The notes under the pieces are model-generated. The model was not told where the DNA came from and searched no databases. It worked only from the letters and a program-made list of their open reading frames with translations. 47,454 nt of DNA from Bryobacterales bacterium (lineage in GTDB: Bacteria > Acidobacteriota > Terriglobia > Bryobacterales > Bryobacteraceae), in NCBI GenBank assembly GCA_003167255.1, contig PMTR01000127.1, positions 14,215-61,668 on the forward strand. The letters run 5' to 3'. Positions 34,769-43,324 of the stretch are shown here, piece after piece. The translations under genes were made by a program, and so were the position numbers. How positions within the stretch are numbered: the first letter of the stretch is position 1; each line of letters starts with the position of its first letter.

Positions 34769-36582
34769 AGGTGATATCCGACATTGATGCGCCTTTCCAT
34801 ATGATCGCGAATCAGCGAATGGATTGCTCGCGAATCGAATACCCCGGTGGCGTCGATTGCCTGGGGCGTCAGCGTATCCATGAGCAGAGTGCGCAGGGGG
34901 CCGCGGAACCATTCGTGCGTGGGAATGTCGAACCCCGATTTCTTGCGATCGAGAACGAAATCCGGCAGTTTGCCCCGCATCAGTTCCTTCAGGATGAACT
35001 TTTGCTTGAAGCCTCGGATCTTCAGCTTCTGGGGTAGCGAACGCGCAAATTCGACGATTCGGTGGTCGAGGAACGGCGGACGCACTTCGAGCGAGTGCGC
35101 CATGCTCATGCGGTCCGTCTTATATAAGATGTCGTCCGGCAGGTAATAGGCCTGGTCCACCTGCAGGTAGCGATCGATTGTTCCGCTCCGCTCAATGCCC
35201 AGACGGTCCACCAGCATGCGCAGACCGCTGCCGTTGGCGCCGGGCCGAATCTGTTTGCGCTCCGCGGAAGAAAATGTCCCATTCCAGAAAAAGTGCGCTT
35301 CGTCCGGATGCAGAAAGCTTCCATCCACCCAACGCTTCAATTTGTATTCGAGGCTGATTTTGTCGTCCGAAACCGGCAGCCAGCGGTCCATCACCCCCCG
35401 CGCCAGGTGCCGCAGCGGCCCGGGCGTCGCGCGGAACGGCCGCGCCAGTCGGTCCGCAATGTAAGTGAGATAGCCTCCGAACAATTCATCGGCGCCTTCG
35501 CCCGACAAAGCCACCGTCACCTGCTGCCGGCACATCCGCGAAAGGTACCAGATCGGCAGCGCGCCGGCATCCGCACTGGGTTCATCCGAAAAGTACGCGA
35601 AGTCCTCGATGGCGCTTTCCAGCTCCACCGCGGGGTTGAGATCGAACTCGTGGTGGTCCGTTCCGTAGATCCGCGCGATTTCCCGAAAGTAGCGGCTCTC
35701 GTCGCACGACCGCCCGGCGAACGAGACCGAAAAGGTCTTCAGGCGCCCGGCCGTTTGGCCTGCGGCGTAGTGCAGGATCGTCGAAGAATCGAGGCCCCCC
35801 GATGCCCATACTCCCAGCGGAACATCCGACACCAGGTGCTCCCGGACGGAGTCGCTTAGCAGCCAGTCCAATTCTTCTTTCGCCGACTCCAGGGAACAGC
35901 CCTTCCGCCAGACCGTCGCCGGCTTGTACCAAGGCTCCAGCCAGAGCTTGCCGTGGCGCCATTCCAGCAATTCTCCCGGCCGCACTTTCTTGATGCCTTC
36001 GATCAGGGTGTGCGACCCCGGCACATAATTGACCGAAAGATAGCTGTCCAGCGCGTCCAGATCCAGTTGCCGCGGAATCTCGGAATGTTCCAGAATGGCT
36101 TTCAGTTCCGAGCCGAAGTAGACGTCATCGCCGTGCCGGTAATAATACAGCGGCTTGATGCCCATGCGGTCCCGCACCAGCACCAGCCGTTTGCGCGATT
36201 CAGTCCACAGCGCCACCGCGAACATGCCCCGCATGCGCTCGAAGCATTTCGTGTCCCATTGTAGAAAGGCATGCAGCACGGTTTCCGTGTCGCAATGCGA
36301 ATGGAAACAGTGGCCCAGCTCTTCCAGCTCCGCCCGAATGTCCAGATGATTGTAGATCTCGCCGTTGAACGCAATCGCGGTGTCGCCATCATCGCTCACC
36401 ACGGGTTGATCGCCGCCTTCGAGATCGATGATTTTGAGGCGAACCGCGCAAAGAGTCGCCACGCTGCCCTCGTAGATACCCTGTTGGTCGGGACCCCGAT
36501 GGTACAGCGTTTCATTAATCCGGCGGGCCAGATTCCAATCTAAATTGCCATTGAGATGTGTAAATCCTGCAATACCACACAT
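34660..36582 (-). CDS. asnB: Asparagine synthase-like glutamine amidotransferase
   Basis: A 640-residue class II amidotransferase. The N-terminus MCGIAGF supplies the nucleophilic Cys2, the glutaminase domain has YHRGPDQQG and FNGEIYNH, and the synthetase domain has the ATP-binding SGGLDSS (PP-loop) in GVWASGGLDSSTILHYA and the later GEGADELFGGYL. Both active sites appear intact. It would make asparagine from aspartate and glutamine, or, as in many polysaccharide clusters, amidate a sugar acid. The ATG at 36582 has a good promoter 41 bases upstream. The context beside glycosyltransferases favours a glycan-modifying role. Confidence 0.9.
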   Translation of the reverse strand: MCGIAGFTHLNGNLDWNLARRINETLYHRGPDQQGIYEGSVATLCAVRLKIIDLEGGDQPVVSDDGDTAIAFNGEIYNHLDIRAELEELGHCFHSHCDTETVLHAFLQWDTKCFERMRGMFAVALWTESRKRLVLVRDRMGIKPLYYYRHGDDVYFGSELKAILEHSEIPRQLDLDALDSYLSVNYVPGSHTLIEGIKKVRPGELLEWRHGKLWLEPWYKPATVWRKGCSLESAKEELDWLLSDSVREHLVSDVPLGVWASGGLDSSTILHYAAGQTAGRLKTFSVSFAGRSCDESRYFREIARIYGTDHHEFDLNPAVELESAIEDFAYFSDEPSADAGALPIWYLSRMCRQQVTVALSGEGADELFGGYLTYIADRLARPFRATPGPLRHLARGVMDRWLPVSDDKISLEYKLKRWVDGSFLHPDEAHFFWNGTFSSAERKQIRPGANGSGLRMLVDRLGIERSGTIDRYLQVDQAYYLPDDILYKTDRMSMAHSLEVRPPFLDHRIVEFARSLPQKLKIRGFKQKFILKELMRGKLPDFVLDRKKSGFDIPTHEWFRGPLRTLLMDTLTPQAIDATGVFDSRAIHSLIRDHMERRINVGYHLWGLLTLFLWMKRWNVQAQPMARRAQAGPARLVAIK

Positions 36583-36622
36583 TTACGGCATAATCCCCGT
36601 TCCTTCGACCAGGAACCTCACA

Positions 36623-36651
36623 TTATCCATACCGCTGATGGATTTGTGAAC
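36623..36651 (-). promoter_or_regulatory. Sigma70-type promoter upstream of asnB-like gene
   Basis: TTCACA (36651-36646) and GATAAT (36628-36623) are separated by 17 bases, each matching 5 of 6 consensus bases. The transcript would start near 36616, giving a leader of about 34 bases before the ATG at 36582. Confidence 0.6.
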
Positions 36652-36824
36652 GACTATAACATAAATAGCTCTAAAGAGTTTTGGCCCAAGCCGTATTTTT
36701 GGAACTGCGACCGGCGAATCACGGAATACCCCATCACACCGCGCCGTGGGTTCCCAGTACAATCCCGCCCGAAAATCCTATCAACCATTTCGCGCGTTTC
36801 GGCGTCTAACCTCCGAGAACCATT

Positions 36825-37868
36825 ATGAAGCGTTGGATTTGCGTCCTTGCGACAGCGGTTTCGGCCGTGGTTCTTGTTTCCTGCGAACGTCCGGCGCCCT
36901 CGGTCCGAGCAGCCACGACCCCCGCTGCAACAGCCGAGGCGCCGGACGTAAAACACGAGGCTCGCGTCACCGGCGTCGTCCAGGCCGTGCACAATTCGAA
37001 GGTTTTGGTGCCCCAGATCACCGGGAATTACAACAATATGACCCTGACCCGGATCATTCCCAACGGGACCCTGGTCAAGGAAGGCGACCTCATCGCCAGT
37101 TTTGACGCCACTGCCCAGATGGACGCCGCTCGTGACGCCCAAGCCAAGGCTGACGACCTGGGCCACCAGGCCGACCAGAAGCACGCCCAAAACCGCGCCG
37201 ATCTGGAGAAGCGGGCCACCGACCTGAAACAGGCCGAGGCCGACCTCGCCAAGGCCGAACTGGAGTTGAAGAAGGGCCCGGTGCTGAGCGACATCGATCG
37301 TCTCACCAACGAAGAAAAGGCGCGGATTGCCAGGCTCCACGTGGAAAGCGTCAAGAAAGCCAATGCCCTTCGCGACAAGTCCGATGTCGCGGCTTTCCGC
37401 ATCCTCGAACTGCAGCGCGACCGTCAGAAGGTGGCCATGGACCGGGCCCAGGCGAACATCTTGAAGCTTGAGGTCAGGGCTCCCCTTGCCGGAATGGTGG
37501 CCCAGGACCTGACACGCCGGGCAAATTCCATGGGACATGCGCAGGAAGGGGATCAGCTCTATCGCGGCCAGCCGCTGCTCAGCATCTTCGATCCCTCCGA
37601 AATGCAGGTGCGTTGCATGGTGGGTGAGCCCGATATCGCCGCCGTCCTGCCCGGGACCAAAGCCACGGTTTACCTGGACGCCTATCCCGATCTGGCCCTG
37701 CCGGCCCACGTCGAATACGCCAGCCCGGTGGCTTCGGCTGGTCTGGGCAGCCCCATCAAGTCGTTTCCCGCAGTCTTTAGGATTGATAAATCCGACTCGC
37801 ACCTTCTCCCCGATCTCTCCGCCGCCGTGGTTCTTGAGCCAAAACGCTCCCCAGGAGGCTCCAAGTGA
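36825..37868 (+). CDS. HlyD-family periplasmic adaptor, lipoprotein
   Basis: A 347-residue membrane fusion protein. The signal peptide ends in a lipobox (VLVSC, Cys20), so it is probably a lipid-anchored protein. Then come a lipoyl/barrel-sandwich half (GVVQAVHNSKVLVPQ; IIPNGTLVKEGDLIASFD), a long coiled-coil hairpin (about residues 95-205, with ADLEKRATDLKQAEADLAK), the second lipoyl half (LEVRAPLAGMVAQ) and a beta-barrel. Such adaptors link inner-membrane transporters to an outer-membrane channel. It is the first of four genes overlapping by 4 bases. No clear promoter is visible in the 242 bases upstream, apart from the divergent asnB promoter. Confidence 0.85.
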   Translation: MKRWICVLATAVSAVVLVSCERPAPSVRAATTPAATAEAPDVKHEARVTGVVQAVHNSKVLVPQITGNYNNMTLTRIIPNGTLVKEGDLIASFDATAQMDAARDAQAKADDLGHQADQKHAQNRADLEKRATDLKQAEADLAKAELELKKGPVLSDIDRLTNEEKARIARLHVESVKKANALRDKSDVAAFRILELQRDRQKVAMDRAQANILKLEVRAPLAGMVAQDLTRRANSMGHAQEGDQLYRGQPLLSIFDPSEMQVRCMVGEPDIAAVLPGTKATVYLDAYPDLALPAHVEYASPVASAGLGSPIKSFPAVFRIDKSDSHLLPDLSAAVVLEPKRSPGGSK

Positions 37869-39121
37869 GCGCGCGCGGCAAGCGCATCCGCTTCTGGACC
37901 ACCTTGGTGATCGTGCTTCTGGTTGTCAGCGGAGCGGGCGCCGGAGTCTACCGCTTCAGCCAGGTTCAGGCCAGCGTGACGTTTCCCGTGGCCCAGGCTC
38001 GCCAGGCCGATTTCCTGGTGATCATTCGATGCCGCGGCGAATTGCGGGCCCACCGCTCGGTTGCCATCTATACTCCCATCGTTCCCGGGTTGCGCATCGC
38101 CTGGATGGCCCCATCGGGAGAAAATGTCAACGAGGGTGATTCGATCATCCGCTTTGACTCCAGCCAATCCCAACAGCAACTGGCTCAGAAGGAAGCGCAA
38201 CTTCGCCAGGCGCAGGCGGCGCTGGACCAGTGGGTAGCCCAATCGCGCATTACGGTGGAACAGGACAAGAGCGACCTCTCGGACGCGAAGTTCGCGGTTG
38301 AGCGCGCGCGCCTGCAGGTCACCCGGATGCAACTCAAGAGCCAGATTGATGGAGACGAGGCCAAGGTCGATTTGGGCCTCACCGACCAGAAGCTGAAGGT
38401 CGAGGAAGCCACCATCGCCCTCCACGCCGTTGCCGACCAATCCAAGTTGGCTTCCCTCACCCGCGTGCGCGATCAGGCTCAGGCCGATGTGGAACTCACC
38501 AAGTCGCGTATCTCCCAGATGGAGCTAAGGGCGCCCATTACCGGCTTTCTCAGCTTTAACATGAACTATTCGGGCGCCATGAGCATGAGCGATGTCAAAC
38601 CCTATAAGATCGGTGACAACGTCTTTTCGGGCATGAATCTGGGCGAGATACCCGACCTCAACACCCTGGAACTGGAGGGCAAGATCGAAGAAACCGATCG
38701 CGGCCGCATCGCCCTCAAACAGGACGTGATCGTCCGTATCGATTCGCTCCCCGAACTGACCCTGCAGGCCAAGGTCAACCAGATTTCTCCCCTGGCGGAG
38801 GTCAGCTATACCGAATATCCGTACACCCGCAGTTTCCGGGCTTCCGCCAGCGTTCTGCACCCGGATCCGCGCTTGCGTCCCGGAATGAATGGCGGCATGG
38901 ACATCGTGATCAGTCGCATTCCCAAGGCCATCAGTATACCCGCTAAGGCGCTCTTCACGCGCGCCGGAAAGCCCATTGTGTATCTGGCCGGGAGAAACGG
39001 TTACAAGCCCGTGGAAGTCAAAGTGGAAGCACGCAATCCCGACGAGGTAGCTATTTCGGGGATCGCCGCCGGATCCACTATAGCCCTGGTGGATGTAGAG
39101 AGGAAGGACCAGAAGAAATGA
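37865..39121 (+). CDS. HlyD-family periplasmic adaptor
   Basis: A 418-residue membrane fusion protein with one N-terminal membrane helix (FWTTLVIVLLVVSGAGAGVY) in place of a lipobox. The lipoyl halves (APSGENVNEGDSIIRFDS and ELRAPITGFLSF) flank a coiled-coil hairpin of about 130 residues rich in Gln and Ala. A barrel domain and a membrane-proximal domain (SIPAKALFTRAGKPIVYLAG ... VKVEARNPDEVAISG) complete it, so it is a full-length RND/MacA-type adaptor. The start is GTG, overlapping the previous stop. Together with its neighbours it should build a periplasmic conduit for the permease encoded downstream. Confidence 0.85.
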   Translation: MSARGKRIRFWTTLVIVLLVVSGAGAGVYRFSQVQASVTFPVAQARQADFLVIIRCRGELRAHRSVAIYTPIVPGLRIAWMAPSGENVNEGDSIIRFDSSQSQQQLAQKEAQLRQAQAALDQWVAQSRITVEQDKSDLSDAKFAVERARLQVTRMQLKSQIDGDEAKVDLGLTDQKLKVEEATIALHAVADQSKLASLTRVRDQAQADVELTKSRISQMELRAPITGFLSFNMNYSGAMSMSDVKPYKIGDNVFSGMNLGEIPDLNTLELEGKIEETDRGRIALKQDVIVRIDSLPELTLQAKVNQISPLAEVSYTEYPYTRSFRASASVLHPDPRLRPGMNGGMDIVISRIPKAISIPAKALFTRAGKPIVYLAGRNGYKPVEVKVEARNPDEVAISGIAAGSTIALVDVERKDQKK

Positions 39122-40404
39122 AGCTGCGCCTTCTCCTGTTCGCCGTGTTACTGGCCGTGCTCGGTGCCATTGCCTGGGGCGCCATGCGGCTGGTCAAAGC
39201 GGCGTCCACCACGGTCGCCGCCGAACTGCCCACCACCAAGGTAAGGCGCGGCCGGGTCAACATCTCGGTGGCCGCCCGCGGGGAATTGGTTGGCGGCAAC
39301 ACCGAAATGCTGGTAGTGCCGCCCACCGGCGCCGACAGCGCCGCCATCACTTTCCTCCGCGAACCCGGCGAACACGTGGAAGCGGGCGATACGGTTGTAG
39401 AATTCGATACCACCCAGGCTGACTACAATTTGCGGGAGGCCCAAGCCGACCTGGCCGAAGCCGAGCAGCAGGTGATTCAGGCGGAAGCCACCGGCCAAGC
39501 CACCGATGAAGAAACCCGCTATTCGGTGGTGTCCGCGGAATCCGACGTCAAGCTTGCCGAACTTGCCGTTCGCGCCAATAAAGTGAAGTCTGCCATTGAA
39601 GCGCGCCAGAACGACATCGCTCTGGAGGCGGCGCAAGGCCGTTTGCGCCAGGCCCAGCAGAATCTTGCCAACAAGAACGCCACATCCGCGGCCGCCGTCA
39701 ACATTCAAAAAGCCGTGCAGATGAAAGCTAAAGTGACGGCCGATATGGTCCAAAAGCTCATCGAAGGCATGACTGTCAAAGCCAAGACCTCCGGCTATGT
39801 CAACATTCAGCCCAATCCCAGAGTCAGTTTCATGTTTACCGGCATGACTCTGCAGCCGGTTCAGCTTGGCGATACGGTGTACTCGGGCATGCCGGTGGCG
39901 CAAATCCCGGATCTGGAAAGCTGGGAGGTGAGCGCCCGCGTGGGAGAGTTGGACCGCGGCCACCTCGCGGTGGACCAGAAAGTGACTATTTCCGTTGTGG
40001 CGCTTCCCGGTAGATTGTTCCCCGGCCATATCAAATCTTTGGGCGGCACCAGCGGTCCTAACTGGGACCGCCGCTTCGATTGCCGGATTCAGTTGGAGGA
40101 ACCGGCGCTTGAGATGCGTCCGGGCATGACTTCGAACATGGTCATTACCGCCGAATCCCTCGACAACGTCACCTGGGTTCCATCCCAGGCTCTGTACGAG
40201 AGCGACGGCAAGGCGTTCGTTTACCTCAAATCGGACAAGGGTTTCATGCCTCGCGACGTGAACCTGGTCAACCGTAGCGAAAGCCAGGCGGTCATCAGCG
40301 GCCTCAACGAAGGGGACGTGGTAGCCATGTCCAATCCCACCCAGCAGCAGAGTAAGCCCGGCTCCAGCGGGCAGAATGGCGCCATGAAGGCCCTCCAGAA
40401 ATGA
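39118..40404 (+). CDS. HlyD-family periplasmic adaptor (third copy)
   Basis: A 428-residue adaptor with an N-terminal membrane helix (LLLFAVLLAVLGAIAWGAM). The lipoyl segments are FLREPGEHVEAGDTVVEFD and MTVKAKTSGYVNIQP, with a coiled-coil hairpin between (about residues 100-220). The C-terminal MacA-like domain holds WVPSQALYESDGKAFVYLKS and SQAVISGLNEGDVVAMS. It starts at an ATGA overlap with the second adaptor and ends in an ATGA overlap with the permease. The sequence is clearly different from the other two, so these are old paralogues rather than a recent duplication. Confidence 0.85.
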   Translation: MKLRLLLFAVLLAVLGAIAWGAMRLVKAASTTVAAELPTTKVRRGRVNISVAARGELVGGNTEMLVVPPTGADSAAITFLREPGEHVEAGDTVVEFDTTQADYNLREAQADLAEAEQQVIQAEATGQATDEETRYSVVSAESDVKLAELAVRANKVKSAIEARQNDIALEAAQGRLRQAQQNLANKNATSAAAVNIQKAVQMKAKVTADMVQKLIEGMTVKAKTSGYVNIQPNPRVSFMFTGMTLQPVQLGDTVYSGMPVAQIPDLESWEVSARVGELDRGHLAVDQKVTISVVALPGRLFPGHIKSLGGTSGPNWDRRFDCRIQLEEPALEMRPGMTSNMVITAESLDNVTWVPSQALYESDGKAFVYLKSDKGFMPRDVNLVNRSESQAVISGLNEGDVVAMSNPTQQQSKPGSSGQNGAMKALQK

Positions 40405-41642
40405 TCTTCTCCGATGTCGCCCAGGCGCTGGCCAACTTGCGCGCCCAGAAGACCCGCACCATGCTCACCGCGCTGGGCATGGTGTTCGGTGTTGGATCGG
40501 TCATCGGCATGCTGGCCATCGGATCGGGAGCCAAGGAGGAGTCCTTGCGCTTCATCGAACAACTGGGCGTGCGCAACGTGCTCATCGACGCGCGCCAATC
40601 CGCCAGTCAGGAGGAGTTTCAGCAGCGTCGGCGCTCGTCGCCGGGTCTCTCCGAGCGCGACGTCCGTATCCTGCGTGCGAACATCGAGTCACTGGAGCTG
40701 CTGTCCGCGCGTCGCACGCTGCACCCTGCCCGAATGCTTCCCAAACCCGCGCGGGATATTCCCGAGCTCTATGGTGTGGATCCGGCCTTCGCCCCGATTC
40801 ACAGCCTGCGCATGGCGGAGGGCACCTTCTTTACCGAGACCGATAACGATTCGAGCGCCACCGTCTGTGTGCTGGGAGAGGGCGCCAAGGTCAACTTGCT
40901 GGGATATGGTCCCGCCGTTAACAAGGCCGTCAAAGTGAATGACACGTGGCTCGAGGTAGTGGGCGTTCTGAACGAGCAACTCATGGCCGGCTCCACCAAC
41001 ACCGGTGGCGCCATGCAGGACATCAACAACATCGTCTACATCCCGCTGAATACTTTCCAGTACCGGTTTTACGACAGCAACTCCTACATGAAGGACGATC
41101 TGGACGGCATTGAAATACGCCTCAAGCCGGATGCCGATAGCATCGAAGTGGCCAAAGTGGTGACTTCGGTCTTGAACCACACGCACCACGACGTGCAGGA
41201 CTTTTCGGTGACCATCCCCGCCGCGCTGCTGGCGCAGCAACAGCGTACGCAAACCATCTTCACCTACGTGATGGTGGCCATCGCGGCGATTTCCCTGCTG
41301 GTGGGCGGCATCGGCATCATGAATATCGTTCTGGCGACGGTCATGGAGCGGACGCGCGAGATCGGCATCCGCCGCTCGGTGGGCGCGCGCCGCTTCGACA
41401 TCGTCCGCCAGTTCCTCACCGAATCGGTCCTCATATCGATGGGCGGCGGCCTCATGGGAATCGGCTTCGGTTTCTTTCTTGCCTGGCTGATCGCGCGTAC
41501 CGCGGAGTGGAAGACCATCGTGACCACAACATCCGTGGTGATCGCGTTTGGCGTTTCGGTCTTCGTAGGCATCGTCTTCGGCATCTACCCCGCGGTAAAA
41601 GCTTCGCGCATCAACCCCATCGACGCCCTGCGCTACGAATAA
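40401..41642 (+). CDS. MacB-type ABC permease lacking its own ATPase
   Basis: A 413-residue permease of the MacB/LolC type. The first helix (MLTALGMVFGVGSVIGML) is followed by a periplasmic MacB_PCD-like domain (about residues 45-275) and three helices of the FtsX core, with the conserved LLVGGIGIMNIVLATVMERTREIGIRRSVGA stretch split over residues 295-325 and the C-terminal YPAVKASRINPIDALRYE. There is no nucleotide-binding domain in the protein and no ATPase gene in the operon, so an ATPase must come from elsewhere or the permease works as an orphan. A perfect dyad follows its stop. Confidence 0.85.
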   Translation: MIFSDVAQALANLRAQKTRTMLTALGMVFGVGSVIGMLAIGSGAKEESLRFIEQLGVRNVLIDARQSASQEEFQQRRRSSPGLSERDVRILRANIESLELLSARRTLHPARMLPKPARDIPELYGVDPAFAPIHSLRMAEGTFFTETDNDSSATVCVLGEGAKVNLLGYGPAVNKAVKVNDTWLEVVGVLNEQLMAGSTNTGGAMQDINNIVYIPLNTFQYRFYDSNSYMKDDLDGIEIRLKPDADSIEVAKVVTSVLNHTHHDVQDFSVTIPAALLAQQQRTQTIFTYVMVAIAAISLLVGGIGIMNIVLATVMERTREIGIRRSVGARRFDIVRQFLTESVLISMGGGLMGIGFGFFLAWLIARTAEWKTIVTTTSVVIAFGVSVFVGIVFGIYPAVKASRINPIDALRYE

Positions 41643-41652
41643 CGCCGCAAAA

Positions 41653-41699
41653 CCGGGACTGCTACCAATTCCGGCCTTTGGAATTGGTAGCTGTACCGG
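41653..41699. terminator. Long hairpin between convergent genes
   Basis: GCTACCAATTCC (41661-41672) pairs perfectly with GGAATTGGTAGC (41680-41691) around a 7-base loop; the flanking CCGG segments extend the fold to about 18 pairs with a few mismatches. It sits between the permease and the convergent OsmC gene and fits a bidirectional terminator, although T-runs are weak. Confidence 0.65.
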
Positions 41700-41729
41700 C
41701 TTTGCCCCCCGTGCGTACCGCCCTTGCCC

Positions 41730-42158
41730 CTAGCCCTCCAACACGGCCGTCAGCGTAATATTCGCCTTATACAGCTTCGACACCGGGCAACCTGTCTTGG
41801 CCGCCTGCACCGCCGTGTCGAACGCCGCCTGGCTCGCGCCGGGAATCTTGGCCTTCAGGTCCAGATGGCTCTCTGGGATCCCGAATCCATCCGCACCCTT
41901 TTCCAGGCTGATCGTGCAGGTCGTCTCCAGCTTTTCGGCGGTCAGCCCTGCGCCCGCCAATTGAGCGGAAACAGCCATGGTAAAACAGCCCGCATGCGCT
42001 GCCGCCAGCAGTTCCTCTGGATTGGTCCCCTTGCCATCCTCAAACCGCGTGTGGAACGAATAATTGGTGTTCGAAAGCACGCCGCTCGCGGTGGAGATGG
42101 TGCCGGCCCCGGATTTGAGATCGCCGCGCCATTGCGCAGTAGCTGTACGTTTCATCAT
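41730..42158 (-). CDS. osmC: OsmC-family peroxide-detoxifying protein
   Basis: A 142-residue OsmC/Ohr-type thiol peroxidase, which reduces organic peroxides with two redox Cys. The first is in [12 protein letters not shown] (residue 58 or so) and the second in [14 protein letters not shown] near the C-terminus, both in the expected places. The N-terminal [29 protein letters not shown] is also characteristic. AGGAGG lies 4 bases before the first ATG and 7 before the second, so the true start may be 42155. It is divergent from the HEAT-like gene. Confidence 0.9.
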   Translation of the reverse strand: MMKRTATAQWRGDLKSGAGTISTASGVLSNTNYSFHTRFEDGKGTNPEELLAAAHAGCFTMAVSAQLAGAGLTAEKLETTCTISLEKGADGFGIPESHLDLKAKIPGASQAAFDTAVQAAKTGCPVSKLYKANITLTAVLEG

Positions 42159-42232
42159 TGGCCCTCCTGAGGCCCGACGATTGGATGCACCCGGCCTGGG
42201 AAAAGTGGCAGATTCGCCGCTATTCTGGAGTC

Positions 42233-43219
42233 ATGCCGCATCGTAAGGTGGAAGAGGATATCGAGGCCCTGAACCGCCTCCGCGAAGCTACAGCCGCCGA
42301 TGCTGCGCCGGCCTTGCGCAAAGCCCTGGCCGATCGCGTCAACCTGATAGTCGCCAAAGCCGCCAAAATCGCCGCCGAACGCCAACTCCGCGACCTTGTC
42401 CCCGATCTCCTGTGCGCCTTCGACCGCCTCTTCGAGAAGCCCGTCGCGCGCGACCCGCAATGTTGGGGCAAAAACGCCATTTCCCAGGCGCTGGTCGCCA
42501 TGGAGCACCGACAGGTCGCCCCCTTCCTCCGCGGTCTGCGCCACGTCCAACTGGAACCGGTCTGGGGCGGGGAAGAGGACACCGCCTCCACCCTGCGCGG
42601 CACCTGCGCTCTGGCGCTCCCCGCCTGCCTCGACATCGAACGCGGACTCGTGCTGCGCCACCTCGTCGACTCCCTCGCCGATCCCGCCCTCCCCGTGCGC
42701 GCCGACGCACTTCGCGCCCTCGCGCAAATGGAAGGCGACGAGGCCATCCTCGTATTGCGCCTCAAGGCCCGCCTGGGTGATGAAGAATCCCAAATCGTCG
42801 GACAAGTCTTCGACCACCTGCTGCAACTGGAAGGCCGGCAGGCGCTTGATTTCGTTGCCGGCTTCCTCTTGCATAAGAGCGAAACCGTGCGCGAGGAAGC
42901 CGCTCTGTCCCTCGGCTCGTCCCGCCTGCCGGAGGCGGTCGAACGGCTAACCAATGCCTGGAACCGCGAGCGCGATCCGCAATTCCGCCTCGTGCTGCTG
43001 CGCGCGCTGAGCGCGACCCGCCAGCCGGATTCGCTCGAATTCCTCTTGAATCTGCTGCGCATCGGCCGCATCCCCGACGCCGCCGCAGCCGTGGAAGCGC
43101 TAGGCCTGCATCGCGATTCGCCGGAGATCCGCCGCCAGGTGGAAGAGGCCGCCCGCCTCCGCGAGCCCGAAGTACGCCGCCAGCTCCAACAATCCTTCGC
43201 TCGCCCTGAGCAGGCCTGA
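42233..43219 (+). CDS. HEAT-repeat-like protein
   Basis: A 328-residue all-helical protein with repeated segments of about 30 residues such as LRHLVDSLADPALPVRADALRALAQME, VREEAALSLGSSRLPEAVERL and RLVLLRALSATRQPDSLEFLLNLL, the pattern of HEAT or PBS-lyase-like repeats. Such solenoids act as protein-binding scaffolds; no enzyme motif is visible. The ATG at 42233 is followed by a normal N-terminus; an in-frame ATG at 42185 is possible but has no better ribosome-binding site. GGAG is only two bases from the chosen ATG. Function unknown. Confidence 0.65.
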   Translation: MPHRKVEEDIEALNRLREATAADAAPALRKALADRVNLIVAKAAKIAAERQLRDLVPDLLCAFDRLFEKPVARDPQCWGKNAISQALVAMEHRQVAPFLRGLRHVQLEPVWGGEEDTASTLRGTCALALPACLDIERGLVLRHLVDSLADPALPVRADALRALAQMEGDEAILVLRLKARLGDEESQIVGQVFDHLLQLEGRQALDFVAGFLLHKSETVREEAALSLGSSRLPEAVERLTNAWNRERDPQFRLVLLRALSATRQPDSLEFLLNLLRIGRIPDAAAAVEALGLHRDSPEIRRQVEEAARLREPEVRRQLQQSFARPEQA

Positions 43220-43244
43220 CAACGCACCGAGCCGCGACTCCAAT

Positions 43245-43268
43245 CCGAGCCGCGACCGTAAGGGAGCG
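43245..43268. repeat. 24-base dispersed repeat, copy 2
   Basis: Identical to 9016-9039. A partial copy (CCGAGCCGCGAC) lies just before it at 43227-43238. Here it falls in the 105-base gap between the HEAT-like gene and ada. Confidence 0.75.
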
Positions 43269-43324
43269 AATTCCACCGCAACCTCCGGATAGATCGAAAA
43301 TGAAAAGTGCGCCAAGCTGGCAAT

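Noticed and set aside
36652-36824. Promoter for the adaptor operon
   Set aside because: A TACAAT at 36758-36763 could be a -10 box, but no acceptable -35 box lies 16-18 bases upstream.
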